A DNA stretch of 64,000 nt from Lunularia cruciata (lineage: Eukaryota > Streptophyta > Marchantiopsida > Lunulariales > Lunulariaceae): contig OX419755.1 in assembly GCA_948567375.1 (NCBI GenBank), forward strand, positions 42,661,001 through 42,725,000, read 5' to 3'. A program made the translations under genes and the position numbers. The first letter of the stretch is position 1, and the number at the start of each line of letters is the position of its first letter. Below, one piece after another: positions 44,837 through 56,754 of this stretch. The notes beneath the pieces were generated by a model. It did no database searches and was not told the DNA's origin. It saw nothing but the letters and a program-made list of their open reading frames with translations.

Positions 44837-46344
44837 GATAGATTAGAGTCCTTAAATTTCAATAGAAAACTGGATACACATAGGCTACATCCGATAAATT
44901 AGAACTCTCTGGGTGAAGAGAGTTCTCTTCAGCAACATAACCATCGAAGCTCAAAGGTTACTGTTCTCATTCTTGGTACACAGATGAAATAAAAAGTGAT
45001 CCTGGCTCACCAAAGGTTGAGTCCAAAATTGGGGGATTATACTTTCAGAACCATTGTTGATAACCATTTCGTGATCTTGTTTAGGTTCCTTTCCACAATA
45101 AATCTTTCAGAAAATACTTGAGACACAGTTGGGATGGTTGACTTCAATAACGAGAGCTTTTCCTGTCCCGTCGTATGAACCATGACACGTGCTTCAGGTT
45201 CTCAACAACAAATTGCCAGCTACAAAAGCCTGTATGGTAACCGCTAAAAGATCTGAATAGAATCATAGTAGGGAAGTGGTGGAAGTGCCTTCTTTCAGAT
45301 CTGATAATTCCAACATTCCAAGGATCTAGCAGATGCCTCCTCTCAATCCGACTTTGCGAAGGAAGCCAAGTTTCAGCATCTATTTCACTGCCAGAAAGGC
45401 AGTGAAGTACCACCAGCAGCAAGATACTAAACACAGTATCGTGCATGGTCACCGACTCTGCCTCTACCTTCGCTTGTTCTTCTTTGAATGTTGGTCTACA
45501 CATCGATTTGAGATAGTCTTCCGCTCTTTTCAACAGTCTCAGAAGTCATGCACACTTAGATGTCTAGAGTTCTGGGTCATTCTGTTATAACGGTTAGTAA
45601 TTTGTATTTACATGACTTGGGTAACAGATATTAACTTGTATCGGATATCTGGTATGAGTTATAGCCAACAGACACACACACACACACACGAAATCGATTG
45701 ACTAACTTGGGAATTATATGTTTGTAACTGGGTGTGAAAGGTAGACTGAAGTTATGCACTGCTAGGGCTCCTTTCTTCCTAAACCTGGAAACGTGGACGT
45801 GGATTGCAGCACCAGCCTAATATAATGGTTTTCTCACAATCTCTGTGAACCAGCACTGTGGACACTATCTTTCTGCCCAATGGTTACATTTAGTATTGTA
45901 ACTTGTCTCATAGTTTCATAATCCCGTTGAATTCACACGTCTGTTTTATCGGGAATCATTTTAGTGTCATGATAGAGTCAGTTCATTCTTAACGAATGGT
46001 GAATAGTCGGGCAATGATGTGTTCTGGCTGAAGTTTATGAGTTAACAAGCTAAAAACAACCGTTTCCAGAACTTTCATTTTCTGTTGTTCCACTTGTCCA
46101 GGTCCAGCTTTAGTTTGATCAGCCCTGGAACGAGTGAATGGGTCGATGTCTTGGAGCCAAATGGTCACCTCTTTACGTCTTTGCCAAGATGTTTTGACAA
46201 GGAAGTGCGTTTGGCTTTCTGGGAGAACATCGAAGAGTTTCCTTGATAAACATCTCCGCTCTTTGAATCTATATTCAGGTTTGGTATTGGTGTATAGTAC
46301 ATTGTATTGATGCTTTGCAGTAGAGTAGTGATGATTTTAAGAAC
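44837..46344. other. 3' flank of the glycosylase gene, no clear gene
   Basis: A - strand frame at 45144-45533 has a hydrophobic stretch ('VFSILLLVVLHCLSG') that could be a signal peptide, but nothing else supports a gene. A (ca)n run lies at 45671-45689. Confidence 0.4.
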
Positions 46345-46510
46345 AGTAGAAAGAGGCGACCGTGTAGGATAAGAAGAAGGATGGGAAGACCCCATCAATC
46401 CTTACAAGGAAAAGTCTTAGTGGGGTAGAATGGGGATAGGCCCCAATATTATCGGCAAGAGGAACTTGCCCCACCGAGCCATGCCATGCAAGTCGTATGG
46501 TTTACAAACA
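46345..46510 (+). repeat. Dispersed repeat R1, best + strand copy
   Basis: It reads 'gaggcgaccgtgtagga', 'gatgggaagaccccatcaa', 'tagaatggggataggcccca' and 'gccatgcaagtcgtatgg'. It is the reverse orientation of the R1 cores at 2478-3010 and 56755-56935. Confidence 0.75.
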
Positions 46511-46639
46511 ACTTGAGTCTCCAAAGAAATATTACTTAGTGTGATTACTCTTCTATTTAGTTGATGAACGTTTCCTGATTTTATGTTCCCATCCAAAGGG
46601 AAATTCTTGTGCAGCCTTTGAAATCTGACACATTACCGA

Positions 46640-46895
46640 GTAAGAGCGGAGAAGGATCTTACATGTTAGTAGAGTCTTGCCTACACTAAAAGTAGAGAAG
46701 GATCTTACTGAATTCCAGTAGGATTTTCAATATGCGTTTTATTACTGCATGTTAACACAGTCTTCCCTGTACTAAAAGTGGAGAAGGATTCTATGGATTT
46801 GAAGTAAGGGTTTTCAATATGCATTTTATGGGTTTTCTAGGGTAGTAGGATCTTACCGGTTTACAGTAAGGGGTTTCAATATGAGGGGTTTCAAT
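46640..46895. repeat. Degenerate ~95-100-bp tandem repeat
   Basis: Units share 'acatgttagtagagtcttgc' or 'gcatgttaacacagtcttcc', 'actaaaagtrgagaaggat' and 'ttttcaatatgc'. About 2.5 copies are seen, with a shortened last unit leading into the hairpin at 46898. Confidence 0.75.
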
Positions 46896-46897
46896 AT

Positions 46898-46944
46898 GCG
46901 TTTGTGCAGATCTTTATGGGTATCATAAAGATCTGCACAAACGC
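46898..46944. repeat. Perfect 21-bp stem with 5-nt loop
   Basis: Arm 46898-46918 (gcgtttgtgcagatctttat + g), loop ggtat, arm 46924-46944, the exact reverse complement. A perfect 21-bp arm has small-RNA length, but the hairpin is shorter than typical plant miRNA precursors. It may equally be a recent inverted duplication. Confidence 0.92.
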
Positions 46945-48349
46945 TATGAGTACACCGTAAAACTTTATGGATATCGTGGGGGATACTCTATGAAATTCTT
47001 TATGAGTGAAACCTTATAATCGTTGAAAATTACTTGTTATTTACCTAAAGTGATTCATAGAAAATTATAGCTGTAGGTTAATACATAATCATTTGTCAAG
47101 GTCATCAATGAAAGATTTGAAATTGAATTTAGAACGAGTATCTCTTCTAGTCGGAAGTATGGATAAATTGAGTATGCTTTCTTTTATCTCGCTTTTCTGA
47201 TTCGATTCCAGTACAGTGATATTCATTCTTATCTTGTTAATGTGATATTTTCAGATTAACCATTTTGTTAATCTGAAAAGTTTTTGTTGACTTGAAATCC
47301 TCAAACGATACTAAGATCTAACTATTGAGAGAAATGATAATGCATCTACGGAGCACTAAAGCATACTATCAACAACAAGAAGCATGTGAATGGAAAATCT
47401 ACCGTGGCTAACTTCAAGCATCCCAAGTGACATGGGTAGCATGGGTACAAAGGACCTGGAAGAAGAAGGTGGTAACTGGCGTTCTCTCGGGGATATATTC
47501 ATCAAAGGTGCATGGTTTGAGCCTGGGTTACGTGTCTGCAAGCCAAGGCTAAAAGCTTTTGTCCATTTCACTTCATGCATCTCAAGTTCTGTGTGTATTG
47601 ACGGTAAATGCTGGACCCACTAACTGACTAAATGTGATGCAGTCAGCATGCCACATAGGGTTGTTTCTGGCACTTTGTCATCACAAACATCCTCGGCGTC
47701 ATGGAAGGACAACTCAATCTAAATCTCCACGCTATCAAACCTTATATATTAACCACGCTATCAAAACGGTTTTTGCAAATAAGGGATTGAGATCACAATA
47801 TCCAACTTTGCACAACAATTTTGTGCTCTGTTTTCAATCCATTATTTGCAGAAAAAGAGTTGTATTGTGGAGAAGATTTTATATGGTTCTTTCAAAACGA
47901 TAAAATGAATAATAATAAAATTAAAATATTGATTTTATTTCCCTAGATTTATGTGATATTTAGTTCCCCTTCCGGTAACCTTTTATAGGAGAAAAAATAT
48001 GTTGAAATTCTACTAGGGAATTCCATAGTTGAAAATTTATAAACTACCTTGTATCTTCAATTGCCTAGAATTCCATTTAAGCTATATTAAATTTATGGTT
48101 TCTACCTTTAAATGATCCATTTTGCTTGTATATAATGGCCATTATGTTTCACAAAAAATAAAATATGTTTTCTTTTATTATTTTTAATTTATTTACGTTC
48201 TTTTATTTTTTGGAAATAAAAGTAATTTTAAGATTTAAAAGATAACAAGAAAGTAGATTTGGTAGAATTTCCCCTTCCTTGTTGTATTTTGGCTGACTTC
48301 TTTATATCTTCCCACCTCTCTCTAGCCTAGGTCATCATCATCGAACTGT
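46945..48349. other. Spacer without recognised gene
   Basis: A 77-codon + frame at 47390-47623 resembles nothing known. From 47900 the sequence is AT-rich. Confidence 0.5.
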
Positions 48350-49820
48350 GTAAAAATCTCTAACCTTTCTTTCTCAAACTTTTGCCTTTCTATACTAATA
48401 AGCTCCAATTCTCTCAGTCAGGAAACATTTACCTCCTTGATTTTCTCCTTTTCTTGCTCCAGATCTTGGGAAAGTTTGAATTCCCTCTCTTATGCAAGTT
48501 TTGTGAATTTTTCCCTTTCTTTTTTTGTGCTTCACTCTGGTTACTCTTTTATAGTTCAATGCTTCTCATTAAATCCTCCTTCTCTCTTTCTACCCTAGCA
48601 AAAAGATCCACCTTCTCCTTCTCCATCCTCTTGATGAAGGCTTCTCGCTTGGCACTAAGATCCTCTAAGTTAGTTTGCTTGACACTAAGATCCTTTGAAT
48701 TGGTCAAGAATTGACCATGAATCTCATGCTTCTCCACCTTCAACCTTTCTTATTCAACCATTAGCTAGACAAATTATCTAGAGGTGGAATTTGCTTGGTA
48801 ATATCTTTTAGGATATTGTATATGATGGTGTGAGTAGATCAGATAAAAGTGTCACCAAAAGAGAACTTCTACTAGTAGGGTAGAGGCCAAAAACACACCA
48901 CTTTTGGAGGCCTAAAAAAAAGAATTAAGCCTTGAGAAATAGAATCTTCTTGCACTCTAGGAGAAAAGCCATTTCCTTCTCTCTCCCTTGTTTGTCTCAA
49001 TCATGATCTTTCCTATAGTACCTCATCTATGCTATTTAGAGCTTCCTACAAGAAGGTTCCCCAACAATTCTCTTTGGTCAAACTTGTTTGACCAACCAAC
49101 TAGGACAAAGATCAACATGTCAACAATCCATGCAGCTAATCTAAGTGTGTAGCTCCTTTTGAGAGGATCATGTTTGCTATATAATAAAGACAAGGTGCTT
49201 CTTTGGGGCATTGGAGTATTGAGGAATTAAACCATGTGTTCTCATGGGATTTCTCTTGCACTTGGAACATTGTAGCCACTCAGTCTTACTTCAAATCTTT
49301 GTATGGTACTTCTTTTTATTCAACTCTTCACTCTTCTCATCAAGTAGTTCCCACTCCCACTCAAATTATTTTTTTCTTAATCTTTAGCTCTTCCAACTCA
49401 TTTTACACATTTTGCTTATAAGCCTTGAACTCATCAATCTCTTCTTTGAGTTGTTTTTGTATCAAGAGCAACTCTTCTCTTTACTCCTCTATTACCTCTT
49501 TGTGAGAATTTTCTTGCATCTTGGGAACCTTGATTTGAAGTCTATATAGCTTTGAGTCATAGACATCATCATCATTACTTCTCCATCTTTCTTCATGTAG
49601 TAGCCCTCTATAGTGTAGGTGGTTTGGATGCCTTTGTCTGCTGCTTGACCAATGTTTAACATGTTGTACTTCAAGTCCAAAACATAGAGAACTCCTTTGA
49701 TAACTTCTTATGTTCTTGCACCAATCTCACAAGAAATTGGAATGTCCCCCACTCCATCAACCCAAATCTTCTAATTATCAAAAAAATAAAATTGGCCAGG
49801 TCTCTTCTTCAATCTTCTTG
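48350..49820 (-). pseudogene. Decayed coiled-coil reading frame split by LTR F
   Basis: The - strand right of LTR F encodes pieces such as 'LVQEHKKLSKEFSM' (near 49700) and 'YNMLNIGQAADKGIQTTYTI' (near 49620-49670). Left of it lies a strong heptad-rich stretch, 'LSAKREAFIKRMEKEKVDLF' then 'EREKEDLMRSIEL' (48549-48743), continuing after a stop with 'LEQEKEKIKEVNVS' and 'RQKFEKERLEIF' (48360-48480). This looks like one long coiled-coil protein interrupted by the LTR at 48751-49274 and by stops. The family is not recognised. Confidence 0.45.
48751..49274 (+). repeat. LTR F (element-A/E family)
   Basis: It carries 'ggtggaatttgcttggtaa', 'caccaaaagagaacttctac', 'gtagggtagaggccaaaaac', 'tttgaccaaccaactagg' and 'gctatataataaagacaagg', closely following LTR E. 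The first bases are altered (tattcaacc for tgtaatacc) and the end reads 'ggaacattgta'. I see no matching flanking pentamers. Confidence 0.8.
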
Positions 49821-49848
49821 AAATCTTGGAGCTACTCTTGTTTATTAG

Positions 49849-49876
49849 TGTAATACCATTAGTTATACAAATTACA
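49849..49876 (+). repeat. Truncated LTR start of the E/F family
   Basis: TGTAATACCATTAGTTATAC and a few more bases match the start of the E/F LTR, then similarity stops abruptly. It could be the stub of a 3' LTR belonging to F, but no polypurine tract precedes it. Confidence 0.55.
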
Positions 49877-52660
49877 ATTATTTTCTACCAAGAAGATCAT
49901 AATTTTGTTCTCAAGTCATTCAAGATTCAACCTTTTGTTTATATGTATACTACTTATAGTGGATAAATTAAAATTTCAACTTCATTTTATGTAATAACTT
50001 TGGATCAGTTATATTGCAAAGATACAATTCAATCTTTAATGCCAAAACTTATAAGCTTCACCAAAATTATATTAGATATATTATAATCTTATTCCATGTT
50101 TCTCAATAAAAGATATACTTTCAAATTTTGAATTACAGTAATCATAAATTATATTTTTCTGATATAAATGAATTTTTCAGCAAAATTAGTAAAATTACAT
50201 CTTTACACATAAATAATGTACCTTTTAAAGAAAAAAAGAAAATAGAAAGCTTCACCAAAATTATACTGGATATCATAATCATATTTACATCTTTCTTAAA
50301 GATAAAAATACTGTCACAATTTTAAATTCATTCACCGTTTCTCATAATAGTGTAATGAGTTTTTTGAAATAAATTAAGGTAAAATATTTACAAGCACCAC
50401 TATCTTGATAATATCTGTTTCAAATAATATTTGTCACCTATTAAAGTGAAGTCTCTTTTAGAGCATTTTTCATACAAATAGTTTAAACAATTCTTGCAAT
50501 ACATGATTTGATAATGAGGTCTATTCTACATATTGGACCAAGCAATTGTTTCTTGATTCTTGATTCTTATCAAAATTTAATTTATTGAGTTGGAATTTGT
50601 ATCAACATTTTTAATGATTTTTACTATATCTAAAACTTTATCTTGTAAATTTTTTTGGATAATTCAATCCACAAACCAAGAAAAATTTCTATGCTTTTCT
50701 AGTATTTTCCTTGTCACACTGTCATACATTGTTCTAAAAAGTAAAAAAAAAAAAAATACAAAAATTATATGTGGAACAAAAATACAAGTACTCTTCAAGT
50801 GTTTTTGCTATATCTAAAACCTTATCATGTGGAATTTTATGGATAATTTAATCCACAAACCAAGAAATTTTCTGTATTTATTTAATATTTTCCTTGTCCT
50901 AATATCACACCTTGTGCCTACAAGTCAAAATACAGTTGTAAGTCAAACTTCAAAGAAAACACCAAAATTAAATATCTCTTTCTATACCAATACAACATAT
51001 TAGAGAAGGTGTAGAGTTTTAACATATTAGAAAGGGCATTGATTTTCAAGTAGGATTCTCTACTTAGTACTTCTTCTCTCTTTAATAAAAACTCAAGTAT
51101 AATGGAAGTGTACCTAAAAGATTTTTCTGCTAGGTGGCATAGATAAAAATCATTTACTAAAGCTTGTAGATACTTCTAAAACTAGAAAGAGTATTACCTA
51201 AATTTGAGAATTTCAAGTGATATATATTTGACTTGCCACTTTTAGATTTAGTAGACATTTCTTATGCTCCATAAATAGACAAATGATGAGTCAACATTCC
51301 TTGCGCTCCATACATAGTATAAATGATGATTAACATACTTGCTTTGTAATTTTCCTTTTGAATCTTTGGTAGGCAACTTACGTTATCATGTTTCATTGCA
51401 TATTTATATACTTATCATGCTAAATACAAAGATACGTAGTTCCCTATACAAGTAGTTTAAATGATGATGGAATTTTATTTGCCTTCACCTACTCTATATT
51501 TCAAATCTAAGTGTGAAAACTTACTTATTTGATAGCATTTATCACTCTTTAGCGTGCTTTTATTGTTAGCTAGGATATTCATATCCTAGCTAACTTGGAA
51601 TGCATCCTTTGTACATTTTGTGTGCTTAACTTACCTTGCATGTAAATTCTTAGGTTAAATTAAAAAACAGATAAATAGCAACTAATTCATCTTGCATCTC
51701 CACATCCCCATCCTTTTTTATTTCTGCGCGGTCGGTCGTCCTTCTCTCTCCACATCACTTGTTTGTTTGTATGTGTTTTGTTTTATGTCCAATCAATCCT
51801 CTTGGCGAGTAAAGCCTACTAGCCTCTTACAATCCCCATTGGGTTGTACGGCCTCTCCTGGCCACAAGGGCTCCTAGCAAGGCGGGGATAATACCCATAG
51901 GGGGCTGTATAAGTCCAATTCAGTGCTAGTTTACTGAAGGTGCTTTAACTTTAACTAAGAATTTTTAATGTTCTATTCAAAAAGCTTATATTTATAATTA
52001 ATTAATATGTATTTATATATTTTTATTTTTATATGACATAAATTCTTACATGTATTCTTCAATTGATGTAGCTTCTAATTTAGAAGTGAACTACTAATAT
52101 TTTATATCTTCTTGACTAAATTTACATGTATATTTTATACGTGCATTTGTAATTAGTTCCTGTAATGGGTACAAAAAGCTTAGAATTAGAAAAGATCTCA
52201 AATGAAAAATTTGACAAGAAGAACCTGAATTAAAATATTGAAATTAAAACGTGAAGAATTGAAATAAAAAATAAATTTTAATTCAAATTTAAATGTGAAG
52301 AAATTGATATAGGACGTAGGACAAGACTGAGATTCTTTTATATGGAAAAAATAAATTAGATAAAACATACAACTTTAATATTTAAACGTAATATCTATCT
52401 GGTAGACTCATTTTCTATACTGATGATTATTCACTGTTTATGTGATAGAATCTAGGGGAGTTTATCACCTGATCATGTAATAAAGTAAAAGATTAGGGGA
52501 CAGAAGCCATAGTGAATTTGAAAAGCCACAATTGCAGAACACGGTCAGAGTGTGCTCAGGGTATGATACTATCATATCGTACCGTACTATCCTGTCCAAA
52601 AGATATATTTCCTGAAAGAATCTCATTTGGTACAGTAGGGGGTTTCAGAAATAAGTTTGA
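49877..52660. other. Long AT-rich stretch with internal duplications
   Basis: No gene is seen. Diverged copies of 'agcttcaccaaaattata' occur at about 50052 and 50250. A ~180-bp unit ('tatatctaaaac', 'ttttggataattyaatccac', 'aaaccaagaaa', 'tattttccttgtc') occurs at about 50624 and 50805. A perfect 14-bp hairpin is at 51565-51594. Confidence 0.6.
51565..51594. repeat. Perfect 14-bp hairpin, 2-nt loop
   Basis: gttagctaggatat, loop tc, atatcctagctaac. It may be a cruciform-prone site or a small inverted duplication. Confidence 0.9.
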
Positions 52661-52663
52661 CGG

Positions 52664-52706
52664 ATGTCTACGGGATAATTAGTGATGTCTACGGGATAAT
52701 TAGTGA
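52664..52706. repeat. 21-bp direct repeat, two copies
   Basis: 'gatgtctacgggataattag' plus one base is repeated head to tail. Confidence 0.88.
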
Positions 52707-52753
52707 ACTCTATAGGGAGATGAAGTACTAATAAATGAACGCTTCATAAATTA

Positions 52754-52904
52754 TTATACAGTATGTCACATGCAATTTGCACTCATTAAAAAAAATCAAA
52801 CATTATACGGTATGTCACATGCAATTTGCACTCATTAAAAAAAATCAAACATTATACGGTATGTCACATGCAATTTGCATTCATTAAAAAAAATCAAACA
52901 TTAT
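52754..52904. repeat. Three near-identical 49-bp tandem units
   Basis: 'gtatgtcacatgcaatttgc' begins at 52761, 52810 and 52859. Each copy continues through 'tcattaaaaaaaatcaaa' and 'attatac'. The copies differ at very few bases, so amplification is recent. Confidence 0.95.
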
Positions 52905-53329
52905 ACTATGGATGTTTAGGAGTTCCCTAGTGAAATAAATGATTGTGGAGAACAAAAGAGATGATGTGGCTTCTTGAGAGAGTTGCCACGTTTTCTGGTG
53001 TGTGATTCTTAGAGTGTGATTTATTAAATTTTGTGGCGGATCCAAAATGCTACTCTCAACTATTCAAATTCAAATTCACCATCTGCAAATGCGAATGCTC
53101 TGCAAATGCTCTTGTCAGTAAACTAAACCGGTGGGTTTTGTAGTTTTGCATTGGTGTGTTGGTTCATATCCATATATATTAGTGTGGTGAGGGAGATAGC
53201 GCGAGTTATGGAAAATGATTTGCATTATCTTACGGCAGCCTAGAAATTAATTGGAGATCAAGGAATTTTACTCCAAAAGTGCAACTAAAATTTAGCAAAA
53301 ACCTGATTACAATGTAGGATCACATTTGG

Positions 53330-53510
53330 ATGCAAGATCAACTTGCTCTATCAAGCAACTACCCGCGACAACAAGCGTCTACCAGCGGCAACCAACGTGT
53401 ACGGGTGCCAACGAGCTTTGAGCTTCGAGCGCCATCGAGTGGCTACGGGCGGCAATGGGCGACAATAGGTGGCTACGAGCTACAACGAGCAGCGACGAGA
53501 AAAATCCCAT
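53330..53510. repeat. Array of short GC-richer imperfect repeats
   Basis: Variants of 'ggctacgagc' and 'ggcaacgagc' follow one another (gcaactacccgcgac, gcggcaaccaacg, gtggctacgggcggcaatg, gtggctacgagctacaacg, agcagcgacgag) with roughly 12-base phasing. It stands out from AT-rich neighbours. The 67-codon frame across it is probably a by-product. Confidence 0.7.
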
Positions 53511-53560
53511 TTAATCCTAAATTAACATATTAAATCCCATATAAATTGTGTTCTTGCTCG

Positions 53561-53706
53561 TCTGGTGCATAAACTTTTGGTTACCATGGGTATTCTCGAA
53601 CATCATGGATGCTCCCTTTGGTGGCCTCGGTCGTCTAGTGCATAAATTTGTCAACTTTTGATTACCATGGATGTTCTCAAACATCATGGATGCTCCCTTT
53701 GGTGGC
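53561..53706. repeat. ~73-bp tandem duplication
   Basis: 'tctggtgcataaacttttgg' (53561) and 'tctagtgcataaatttgtca' (53634) each lead into 'ttaccatggg/at-ttctc', 'aacatcatggatgctccctt' and 'tggtggc'. Confidence 0.88.
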
Positions 53707-54689
53707 AGCCGCTTTCACTCTAACCCTACACGATAAACTTTATTAACCCCAATATGTAATCAATGCACTACGGAGTGAGAACGGAAAATTCCTTATTCCT
53801 TATTTTCTACGAACCACCTCATATGGAGTGCGCTAATAATAAGGAACTTGGCTCGAACTCCGTAACGATACTTTTTCTACCTCTTGGTCACACACCATAC
53901 CCATTTAGTCAACGTTTCGTAACTATCTATATGAAAAGTTATAAAACTTTATATAACTATTTCTGAAACCCCTAGTATTCACTTCTACGGAGTTTGGCTT
54001 GTGCTTGGCGAGGTAGTCCAGCACTATGATTTGCCATACTATGAAGCAAGCCCATGATACCGAGAATGGCATAGAAAAATGTCTACTCAGGTATCTGATC
54101 TTCAAGAAAATAGTTGCTTGAGATTAAATTTGGTAACAAGCAATTACCAAATTCGCACGTAACAAATTCTGGGCTGATCGCATCATGATGAACAGTAGTG
54201 TAGCTGGAGATGTGCATGCGGGAGACAAGTCATTGAATTGTTTCCGGACATAGCGTATACCGTAGTGGTTGTATGAATGACAGTAATTCTAGATTGTTGT
54301 AGTTGAAGGTGAAAGATTTGCTCATGCAACAAGGTCTGCATAAGGTATTGGAGGAGAAACTTGCCGATAATATTGACAAAGAACGGAAGGAGACTATGAG
54401 TTTGAGAGCTCATAGTAGCTTGAGAGCTATGAGTACAATTTGCTTGAGTCTTCCAAATAATGTGCTATAGGATATCATGTGTGAGCTCGGCACCTAAGCT
54501 ATGGACAAAATTGTAGAGTTTGTATATGAAAATCCTTAGAAAATCTACCATACCTAAAGCAACAACTATATACATTATGAATAAAAAATAGAACCATAGT
54601 TTTAAATTACCAAAACACCTCCAACAAAATCGTCTCTAAGTTAATTAGCATTGTTGTTAAATTAGAGGATAATGATAAATCTTTATTGC
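53707..54689. other. Spacer without recognised gene
   Basis: Short frames only. Nothing recognisable is seen on either strand. Confidence 0.5.
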
Positions 54690-56360
54690 TATTGACTTTA
54701 TTGCTATCTCCTCAGTTGCGCATTATGTCACAACACTTTTGTTTGGTAAAGAAACAGTTGAGTTAGAAGAGTCCAAAACATCTCTTTTATCAATTGAGAT
54801 TAAGAAGAGACCCAATAGTGAAGCATCACAATTAAAGGCATTATTTGTAGAGATAGTACTATGTCCCAAGGACAAAGTGTAGGCAAATCTTGATCAAGAT
54901 CCATACCTAAATTTGAAAAATCTAACGTGAGATGTTTTGCACGTGTGAAGTTAAGTCATTACAAAAGAGATTATAAGAATAGACAGAGAAACAGTTCAAT
55001 CCTTTGAACAGGCAAGTATTGCCTATTTTGATGGAGAATATAATATATATTTGTTCTAACTACTAGGAAGGAAGATTTTGACATGCATGGATCTTAAACT
55101 CTAGTAGTTATTACCGTATGTCCACATGTGTAGATCATGCAAAGGTGAGAGTGTACTTATGAGAAATAACATGACATCTAGTACTATAGGAATTGGCCTG
55201 TGCACATCAAGATGTTGGATAGAACCATGAAGACATTGTTTGGTGTAAAACATGTTCTAGAGTTGAAGAAAACTTGATCTCATTAGGAGCATTAGTTTGG
55301 ATTTTTTGTAAGTGTTAAACATGGGCAAAGATCTTGAAGGTTACCAAGGGAGCTTTGGTGTTAATAAAGAGAAAAAATAAATTAGAAGTCATATGGGATT
55401 TTGCAGATATTGCTACAAGGAGTAGCTATGTGTCTTCTCAAGAAAACAAGAGTCTAAGTACTACGCAATTGTCACATGCTTGTTTAGGTCACATGAATGA
55501 AAGAGGACTCTTGGAACTACACAAGTGCAAACTCTTGAAAGGTATGAAATGACTTAGGTTAGATTCTGCAAATATTATATGTTTGTACAGCATTATAGAG
55601 TAAGTTTTAATACTAAGGTTCATCATTATATTGTATGCATTTAGATACATTGGGCCTTGCACTTGTTTCTAAAGCTATAGAGTATTCTACTTGTTCCCTT
55701 TGTAAATGATTATTTGGAAAATTGTGGGTTTATACAATGAAGTAGAAGTCTAAGGTGTTCTTTATCTTCAAACCTCCACTACTATAAAGATGATAACTTG
55801 GCTACACTTGATGCTTGAGTTGGATGTTGATATTGTTGAATCTTTGAAAATAGAGGAGGACGTCTCAAATCTTTTATATTTGGGACAGTTGAGGATAAGG
55901 ACTCACAAAAATTCCAATTTTGCAAGTCCCAAAGAAAACCAGGCACTAGAGAAGTTTAGGTTTGTAGTCATTGTTGCTTTTGCGTTGATCACCGAAGATG
56001 ATGAACCATCTATATTTCATGAAACCATAAATGAAAAATAGCATTTAAAATGGAAAATAGCAATGAAGCAAGAGATAGAATCCCTTCATAAAAACCAGAC
56101 ATAATATCACTAGGTGAAAATTCTCGAGAAAAGAAAGCAATTGGTTGCAAATGAATCTACGAGATGAATGAAGCACATCTTGAATCTGGTGAAACTAGAT
56201 ATAAAGCCAAGCGTGTACCAAAATGATATGCTGAAATGGCAGATATAGATTTCTACAAAGTCTTCTTGCCTATAATAAAATCATCTCTATTTGAGTTCCA
56301 CTAGCTTTTGTTTGCACAATAGCTAGATGTTACCACTGCTTTTTTACATGGAGACATAGT
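54690..56360 (+). pseudogene. Decayed Ty1/copia fragment
   Basis: Recognisable scraps lie in copia order on the + strand: a gag-like start; the GAG-pre-integrase region with 'SHACLGHMNERGLLELHKCK' (55465-55525); the pre-RT segment 'EDDEPSIFHETI' (55995-56030) with 'KIAMKQEIESLHKN'; and the RT motif 'LDVTTAFLHGD' (56323-56355). Stops and shifts abound and no LTRs are seen. It resembles the - strand copia element at 59-64 kb, for example 'LGHMSERGL'. Confidence 0.75.
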
Positions 56361-56505
56361 AAAAGTCAAATATAATACATTTGGCTCCGAATCAGTTATT
56401 TATAACAAACGACAATAACTCCAACGTCCTCGAACAATGTATGCCACCTTCCACGAGGTTTTACATTATTGACGGTACAGTATATGAAGAGCCTCCATAT
56501 AAGAT

Positions 56506-56650
56506 GTATACACAAGTCACTTCTCCAGAATCCTGAGATGGTCCGACGGAGTCCTCAGGAAATGCATGGATCTTGGTGTGTACACAAGTGGCATCTTCAG
56601 AATCCTGAGATTTGTCCGACGGAGTCCACAGGAAATGCATGGATCTTGGT
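56506..56650. repeat. ~72-bp tandem duplication
   Basis: Two copies begin with 'gtrtacacaagt' at 56506 and 56578 and share 'cagaatcctgaga', 'gtccgacggagtcc' and 'caggaaatgcatggatctt'. Confidence 0.9.
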
Positions 56651-56754
56651 GCTATTCCAGCGAGATATTCTGCACAATCGTGGAGGGTAAAATGCAACGG
56701 ATGATTGATATAATGAAATAGATAGGATATTTTAGGTGCAATAGGGCAAAATTT

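Noticed and set aside
45144-45533. Secreted protein gene on the - strand
   Set aside because: A hydrophobic stretch is present but there is no homology, no supporting splice sites and the frame overlaps low-complexity sequence. I mention it only in the spacer entry.
49275-49848. Internal region of an LTR element F with a 3' LTR at 49849
   Set aside because: No primer site follows F, no polypurine tract precedes 49849, and the interval encodes coiled-coil scraps on the opposite strand. A solo LTR plus an unrelated stub is simpler.
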